DNA from: an uncultured bacterium
GTDB taxonomy: Bacteria > Bacteroidota > Bacteroidia > Bacteroidales > Bacteroidaceae
Length of the DNA stretch: 29,206 nucleotides
Assembly (NCBI GenBank): GCA_905215655.1
Contig: CAJMQT010000005.1
Span: 1-29,206 of the forward strand
Direction: 5' to 3'
Shown: one piece after another, positions 24,361-29,206 of the stretch
Layout of the letters: every line of letters begins with the position of its first letter
How positions within the stretch are numbered: position 1 is the stretch's first letter
Notes under the pieces: model-generated
Seen by the model: only the letters and a program-made list of their open reading frames with translations
The model's database searches: none
What the model was told of the DNA's origin: nothing
Translations under genes and position numbers: made by a program

Positions 24361-25905
24361 ATGCTGGTTAAGACATACTGCGCGGCGGTAAACGGATTGG
24401 AAGTCACCACCGTGACGGTTGAAGTAAGCATGTCGCGCGGCGTGCTCTTTCATCTTACCGGACTTGCCGACACCGCCGTGAAGGAAAGTCATGACCGCAT
24501 TGTCGCGGCTCTCCAAAACAACGGAATTAAATTTCCCGTTGCCGACATCACCATCAACATGGCGCCCGCCGACCTCCGCAAAGAGGGCAGCAGCTATGAT
24601 CTGCCGCTGGCAATCGGTCTGCTTGCCGCCACGGAAAAGGTCAGGCAGGAGCGTCTTTCGGAATATATGATGGTGGGCGAGCTTGGACTCGACGGACGGA
24701 TACAGCCCGTGCGCGGCGCCCTGCCGATAGCAATCAGAGCGCGGAAAGAGAAGTTTAAAGGGCTGATCGTTCCGAAACAAAACGTCAGAGAGGCTGCCGT
24801 GGTAAACAATCTCGACGTCTACGGCATGGAGAACATTCTCGACGTGATGCGCTTTCTGAACGGTGAGCCGGGTTATGAGCCGACCGTCATCGACACCAGA
24901 CGTGAGTTTTACGAGCACCAGTGCAAGTTCGACTTGGACTTTGCCGACGTCCGCGGACAGGAGAACGTAAAGCGGGCGATGGAAGTTGCGGCAGCCGGCG
25001 GACATAACATGATAATGGTCGGTCCTCCGGGAAGCGGCAAATCGATGATGGCTAAGCGTCTTCCCTCGATACTCCCTCCCCTCTCCCTGTCAGAGAGTCT
25101 GGAAACGACGCAGATACATTCGGTGGCGGGCAAGCTCGGCAAAGACATGTCTTTGATTTCACAACGACCGTTCCGCTCGCCTCACCACACCATCTCTCAG
25201 GTGGCACTTGTCGGCGGAGGAGTCAATCCCCAGCCGGGAGAGATATCCTTGGCACACAACGGCGTGCTCTTCGCCGACGAACTGCCGGAGTTCAACAAGT
25301 CTACTCTTGAAGTGCTGCGCCAGCCTCTTGAAGACCGCAAGATAACCATTTCGCGTGCAAAATACACCGTCGAATACCCCTGTTCGTTTATGTTCGTCGC
25401 CTCGATGAACCCTTGTCCGTGCGGCTATTACAACGACCCGACGCACCGTTGCGTCTGTTCGCCGGGACAAATCCAGCGTTACATGAACAAGATCAGCGGT
25501 CCGCTGCTCGACCGTATCGACATTCAGTGCGAGATAACGCCCGTACCTTTCAGCGACATATCGCGCGCACAGCCCGGCGAACCCTCATCCGCCATCCGTG
25601 AAAGGGTCATCGCCGCCCGCCACATTCAGGAAGAACGTTTCAAAGATACGAAAGGCATTCATTGCAATGCGCAGATGTCCGAGCGCATGATTCACCTGTA
25701 CGCCGAGCCCGATACCGCCGGCATCGACCTTCTTCGCACGGCTATGGAGCGCCTCAACCTCAGCGCCCGCGCCTACAACCGCATACTGAAAGTGGCACGG
25801 ACGATAGCCGACCTCGACGCCTCCGACTGCGTCCGGCCATCTCATCTTGCCGAAGCAATCAGCTACCGCAACCTCGACCGAGGCGACTGGGCGGAGAGAG
25901 GATGA
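24361..25905 (+). CDS. comM: ComM/YifB family AAA+ ATPase (Mg-chelatase-like)
   Basis: The 514-residue protein follows the ComM plan: an N-terminal Lon-protease-like fold (about 1-165, without the catalytic dyad role shown), then an AAA+ module with Walker A GPPGSGKS (221-228), Walker B GVLFADELPE (301-310) and LLDRIDIQ (382-389). A zinc-like CPCG/CVC insert lies at 352-366, and a C-terminal helical domain follows. ComM is a hexameric branch-migration helicase that aids integration of donor DNA in natural transformation; whether this bacterium is competent is unknown. Its 3' end is duplicated, with a deletion, after the neighbouring toxin module (26752-26797). Confidence 0.95.
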   Translation: MLVKTYCAAVNGLEVTTVTVEVSMSRGVLFHLTGLADTAVKESHDRIVAALQNNGIKFPVADITINMAPADLRKEGSSYDLPLAIGLLAATEKVRQERLSEYMMVGELGLDGRIQPVRGALPIAIRARKEKFKGLIVPKQNVREAAVVNNLDVYGMENILDVMRFLNGEPGYEPTVIDTRREFYEHQCKFDLDFADVRGQENVKRAMEVAAAGGHNMIMVGPPGSGKSMMAKRLPSILPPLSLSESLETTQIHSVAGKLGKDMSLISQRPFRSPHHTISQVALVGGGVNPQPGEISLAHNGVLFADELPEFNKSTLEVLRQPLEDRKITISRAKYTVEYPCSFMFVASMNPCPCGYYNDPTHRCVCSPGQIQRYMNKISGPLLDRIDIQCEITPVPFSDISRAQPGEPSSAIRERVIAARHIQEERFKDTKGIHCNAQMSERMIHLYAEPDTAGIDLLRTAMERLNLSARAYNRILKVARTIADLDASDCVRPSHLAEAISYRNLDRGDWAERG

Positions 25906-25965
25906 GAATATAGTATTTTTATAATTATTAATTTGATTATAATATCAATTAAAAACGCCATACCT

Positions 25966-26157
25966 ATGTCAGAAAAAGAATTAAACTCATATAGGCTAAC
26001 GAGTCTTGAAGAACCAACCGACGAAATGCTTTACCAAATCATGAAAGAGGTGGCAGAGGATATTCGTGTAAAAAACGCCGAAACAGACAGGCAGTTTATG
26101 GCTAACTTGCGTATGGAGGCTGAAAGAAGACGTAAACAAAGGGAGGCGATAAAATGA
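25966..26157 (+). CDS. Small antitoxin-like protein of a zeta-toxin pair
   Basis: The 63-residue charged, mostly helical protein (SLEEPTDEMLYQIMKEVAED; tail RMEAERRRKQREAIK) has the form of the short antitoxins found ahead of zeta-family toxins in Bacteroidales. The start at ATG 25966 is chosen over 25933 because the upstream residues are low-complexity. Its stop overlaps the toxin start in ATGA, so translation is coupled. It is AT-richer than its neighbours, and the region is flanked by copies of the comM 3' end, which suggests an acquired module. The antitoxin assignment rests on position and general look only. Confidence 0.65.
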   Translation: MSEKELNSYRLTSLEEPTDEMLYQIMKEVAEDIRVKNAETDRQFMANLRMEAERRRKQREAIK

Positions 26158-26756
26158 AAGGACATCAGCCCGTGCTCATAGTCATTGCCGGTCCGAATGG
26201 TTCCGGTAAAACAACGATTACATCCAAAATTCTCCATCATGAGTGGCTGTAAGACGCTGTGTATATCAATCCGGACAATGTAGCTCAATATCAGTTTGGT
26301 GGATGGAATGACAACATTTCTGTGCTCAAAGCCGCTCAGTTTTGCGAAGAATGGCGGGAACAATGCTTGCACGAACGTAAGAGCTTGATTTTTGAAACTG
26401 TCATGTCTTCCTATGGGAAGGTGGATTTTATTAGGCGTGCAAAAGAAGCGGGATATTTCGTCCGCTTATTCTTTGTCAGCACATCGTCGCCACGCATAAA
26501 TGCGTCACGTATAGCTCACAGAGTAATGGAGGGAGGTCATGATGTACCCATATCTAAAATAATATCCCGATACACTCGTTCCATACTTAATTGCGCCGAA
26601 GTATCTAAATTGGCAGACCGCACTTATGTTTATGATAACTCCGTAGATGATGCCGAGGCACAACTTCTCTTCCGCATTGTGAATGGGGAATTGTTTAAGC
26701 TGTATACGGAAACTATACCTGAATGGGCAAAAGTTATAAACGCTTTCTCTGACTGA
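26154..26756 (+). pseudogene. Zeta-toxin family kinase interrupted by a nonsense codon
   Basis: A 200-codon frame begins at ATG 26154 with P-loop GPNGSGKTT (13-21). TAA at 26250-26252 is codon 33; the same frame then runs open to TGA 26754-26756 and carries the rest of the fold: YINPD (37-41), ERKSLIFETVMSS and RIAHRVMEGGHDVP, with RYTRS following. Zeta toxins phosphorylate UDP-N-acetylglucosamine or related nucleotide sugars. The interrupted frame should yield a 32-residue P-loop fragment, so I call it a pseudogene; the GTG at 26259 could start only a protein without the P-loop. There is no frameshift, only one stop. Composition is AT-richer than neighbours. Confidence 0.8.
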
Positions 26757-26797
26757 ATGCGGCACGGACGATAGCCGACCGCGGCGACTGTGCGGAG
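26752..26797 (+). repeat. Remnant of the comM 3' end downstream of the toxin
   Basis: Bases 26752-26780 match comM 25785-25813 at 27 of 29 positions, including 20 identical in a row. They continue as GGCGACTG-T-GCGGAG, matching comM 25882-25896 after a 66-base in-frame gap whose ends share GACC. The toxin stop codon lies within the first part. This is a displaced copy of the comM tail. Confidence 0.85.
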
Positions 26798-26831
26798 CTC
26801 TGAATGTGAAGCCGGTTTTATATCACATTCT

Positions 26832-26919
26832 AAAAGGCGGTCTTTTGCGATGTAAAAGGTAAGCTTTCAGGAGGTAAAAGGCGGTCTTTTGCAAGCTAAA
26901 AGGCGGTCTTTTGCAAAGC
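26832..26919 (+). repeat. Four-module 22-base array without end repeats (copy D)
   Basis: Four exact 22-base modules (26832-26853, 26854-26875, 26876-26897, 26898-26919) of AAAAGGCGGTCTTTT type are present, the same design as the core of the 129-bp elements. The TCCTTACAGTTTT ends and the 28-base tail are not recognisable, so this is either a core-only copy or one whose ends have decayed. Confidence 0.8.
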
Positions 26920-27158
26920 GGAATATAACACTTTGAAAGACAAGGGGTTATATTTTTAAGAAACAAACAAGGCATGACTATTCACCTTCATTACTTTTTT
27001 AATTATCGATTGATGTTTCATGACAGGAGAAAGGACAGACAACCATTATATTTAACGCCTTGAACGTCAGGATGATTTATTCCCGTTATTTTCACGCCTT
27101 TTTATCTTCATCGTATCAAAAAACTTGAAGAAAGCGTATGACATAAGGATTATTTACG

Positions 27159-27166
27159 TAACTTTG
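27159..27166 (+). promoter_or_regulatory. -7 box upstream of the pectate lyase gene
   Basis: TAACTTTG matches TAnnTTTG. TATG at 27137-27140 is a weak candidate for -33 (18-base gap). A leader of about 130 bases follows. Confidence 0.5.
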
Positions 27167-27303
27167 TAGTCGGTGATTACGGCAATTATATTTTGAAAGA
27201 CATACCTTTCAGCACTTAACCGTGTTCTTTCTCATATATTAAGGAACAGCCTGAGAAGGCAATCCGCCATAAAAAACAAATCTACTAATCAAAACAAATC
27301 ATA

Positions 27304-29206
27304 ATGAAAAAACTTTTTCTTTTGCTGATATTATTGGCGACGACAATAAATATCGGCGCCACCGACTACAAAGAGACATTCAGCGGACTGAACAGCGCTA
27401 CGGCAGGTAACGGTACGCATACATTCGACCTCGGCGAATGGACGTTCTACGGCATGTCTTACGGCAGTTCGGCACTGAAATTCAACACGAACGGGGCGTA
27501 CATAATATCGCCCAAACTGAACAACATCACCAAGCTGAGTTTCACTTATCGTGCCGGGGGTAGCAACAAACTGATGACCGTAAGCTATTCAACCGACGGC
27601 ACAAACTGGACGGACATCGACCAATTCACCATTGCAAGCAGCTCAAGCAGCTTCTCGACGTGGAGCAAGAAGGTAGACTTAGGCGACAAGACGGGCATCC
27701 GTTTCCGCATCCTTGCGGCATCTTCAAATTGTTATATCAAGGTCTTCACGGCATCGGACGACGCCCAGAGCGGCGGCAATCCGGATTATTCCGACGACCC
27801 GGACTATAAGACTGACGGCGTGTGGGTGCCCACAAAGGCTTTCCCCGAGCCTCTGAAAACGATTTATATCAGTACGGCTGGCAACGACGAGACAGGCGAC
27901 GGCTCCTTTGAAAAGCCATGGTACAACATCGCTAAGGCGTATGAGAACGCCGCTCCGGGCACGCATATAATTTGTCGCGGAGGCAAATATCACATCAACA
28001 AATATGGCACTGACGGCAAACTTACGGTGCGGATGAACAAGGCGGGCACCGCCGACGCACCGATAGTGATACGCTGTTACGACGGCGAACTGCCCGTTTT
28101 CGATTTTGAACAACAGCTCCTCGACTGCAACCGTGACAGAGCCAAGGTAGGCGACCGCGGCATAGCGCTGACCGGCGACTATCATATCATTTACGGAATT
28201 CACATCATGCACGCCGCCGACAACGGCATAAAGCTCGAAGGAAACCACAACCGCATAGAGCGTTGCGAGTTTTCTTACAACCTCGACTCGGGCATTCAGC
28301 TCGGCTTCGGGCATGACTTCTCGGCGTCAGGCTTCGGCTCGAAGAACGACGGCAGCCACTGTGCTTACAACGACATCATCGACTGCGACTCTCATCACAA
28401 CTGCGACTTCGACATGAATTACGGTTCCGACGCCGACGGTTTCGCGTGCAAGATGCACAACGGAAAGGGCAACCGCTTTATCCGTTGCCGCGCATGGCGT
28501 AACAGCGACGACGCATGGGACCTGTATGAAACGGATTACGACGTTATTCTTGCAGAGTGCTGGGCGTGGGAGTCGGGCAAAGCAGAAGATCATCTCTGGG
28601 TGAAAGAATATCTTGACGGCAGCGCGTCATTCTCCGGCAACGGCAACGGCATAAAGCTCGGAGGCAACGGCACCGGCGGCTCATCTGCCGGAATACATTA
28701 CGCCTTCAACTGCATCGCCTTCGGATGCAACAAGACCGGCTCGGTGAAAGGTTTCGACTGCAACAGCCACAAGGGTGGTCATGTGCTCGTGGGCTGCCTC
28801 GGTTTCGACAACGGCTACGACTATATGTTCGAGTCGGGAGGTTCTACCACCAACACATACTTCTACAACAACATCTGCCTGGGCAAGCAGGAGATATGCG
28901 TCGGCACGGACGATTACAACGCGATAATCAACGTTCCGAGCAAGAACGGATGGACTTCACACCTTATAACAAACTTCTCGAAAGACGATTTCCAGTCGCT
29001 CGACGAGGCTGACGCCCTTGCTCCGCGCTCCCTCGACGGCTCGTTCCCGCGCAAGTTCGGCAGACTTGACAGCGGCAGTACCCTCATAGACGCCGGCATT
29101 AAGGAGAGCGACATCAGCGTGATGACCGTCACCGCCACTTACAACGCCCTGCTTTCCGACTTCCCCTTCCAGAAACAGGATGTGACAGGAGCGGCACGCG
29201 ACCTCG
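27304..29206 (+). CDS. Secreted pectate lyase, polysaccharide lyase family 9 (3' end outside window)
   Basis: At least 634 residues; the frame is open at the window end. A signal peptide (about 1-19) precedes a beta-sandwich-like N-terminal domain (about 22-150), then the parallel beta-helix of PL9 from about residue 185 (KTIYISTAGNDETGDGSFEKPW). Comparing with Pel9A from memory, the calcium-site aspartates align as Asp378 (SDADGF) and Asp402, Asp403 and Asp406 (NSDDAWD), with spacings that match; Lys451 in NGIKLGG is the likely catalytic base. PL9 cleaves polygalacturonate by beta-elimination. Any C-terminal secretion domain lies beyond the window. Confidence 0.9.
   Translation, partial: MKKLFLLLILLATTINIGATDYKETFSGLNSATAGNGTHTFDLGEWTFYGMSYGSSALKFNTNGAYIISPKLNNITKLSFTYRAGGSNKLMTVSYSTDGTNWTDIDQFTIASSSSSFSTWSKKVDLGDKTGIRFRILAASSNCYIKVFTASDDAQSGGNPDYSDDPDYKTDGVWVPTKAFPEPLKTIYISTAGNDETGDGSFEKPWYNIAKAYENAAPGTHIICRGGKYHINKYGTDGKLTVRMNKAGTADAPIVIRCYDGELPVFDFEQQLLDCNRDRAKVGDRGIALTGDYHIIYGIHIMHAADNGIKLEGNHNRIERCEFSYNLDSGIQLGFGHDFSASGFGSKNDGSHCAYNDIIDCDSHHNCDFDMNYGSDADGFACKMHNGKGNRFIRCRAWRNSDDAWDLYETDYDVILAECWAWESGKAEDHLWVKEYLDGSASFSGNGNGIKLGGNGTGGSSAGIHYAFNCIAFGCNKTGSVKGFDCNSHKGGHVLVGCLGFDNGYDYMFESGGSTTNTYFYNNICLGKQEICVGTDDYNAIINVPSKNGWTSHLITNFSKDDFQSLDEADALAPRSLDGSFPRKFGRLDSGSTLIDAGIKESDISVMTVTATYNALLSDFPFQKQDVTGAARDL

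Larger units (their letters stand above)
26757..27303. other. Intergenic region zeta toxin to pectate lyase
   Basis: This AT-rich stretch holds the comM remnant (to 26797), a four-module 22-base array (26832-26919) and a -7 box (27159-27166). I see no coding frame of note in the rest. Confidence 0.65.

Noticed and set aside
26259..26756. Stand-alone gene from the GTG after the toxin nonsense codon
   Set aside because: It would lack the P-loop and has no reason to start there; it is the continuation of the interrupted zeta frame.

Overview
The window looks like chromosome of a Bacteroidales bacterium, most likely Prevotellaceae. The support is a porU-porV pair of the type IX secretion system (T9SS), lipoproteins with acidic residues after the lipobox Cys, and Bacteroidetes promoters (-33 TTTG, about 19 nt, -7 TAnnTTTG) at several loci. 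The assignment is inferred from content, not from a marker gene.

Layout. 1-93: low-complexity edge. 94-582: tadA, closed by a strong hairpin. 583-1055: repeat-rich gap, then a surface-type lipoprotein (1056-2069). A minus-strand block follows: an FAH-family enzyme (8282-7665), porU (7581-4012), porV (3893-2727) and ispF (2714-2232). Next on the minus strand are topB (10730-8688) and a LUD-domain gene (11597-10962). A small sugar locus reads fdtA-like ketoisomerase (14598-14185), FemAB/GNAT acyltransferase (14197-13256) and DegT aminotransferase (13196-11850). Divergent to it is a polytopic GT-C-like membrane protein (14772-16517), followed by an acyltransferase-3 gene (17838-16717).

18335-21375 is a plus-strand run, pyrE, SRPBCC protein, argH and Cys4 lipoprotein, behind a tandem promoter repeat. 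tRNA-Leu(TAA) has its own promoter and leads into a TPR/OmpA-like lipoprotein, a thioredoxin-fold lipoprotein without CxxC, and comM. A small antitoxin/zeta-toxin pair follows with a nonsense codon in the toxin, bracketed by a duplicated and deleted piece of the comM 3' end. The window ends inside a secreted family 9 pectate lyase.

The most notable signal is in the repeats. (1) A 129-bp element with about 13-bp terminal inverted repeats and exactly four 22-bp modules occurs in full three times, and a four-module array without ends occurs once. (2) An 88-bp unit carrying a complete promoter is tandemly repeated before pyrE and has a diverged single copy before the LUD gene. (3) A G/A-rich filler repeat and a C-rich hairpin repeat are scattered between genes and have also been absorbed in frame into the DegT aminotransferase as an approximately 88-residue insert with three 15-residue repeats. 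(4) The comM/toxin junction records an insertion. I see no CRISPR array, rRNA, transposase or integrase.
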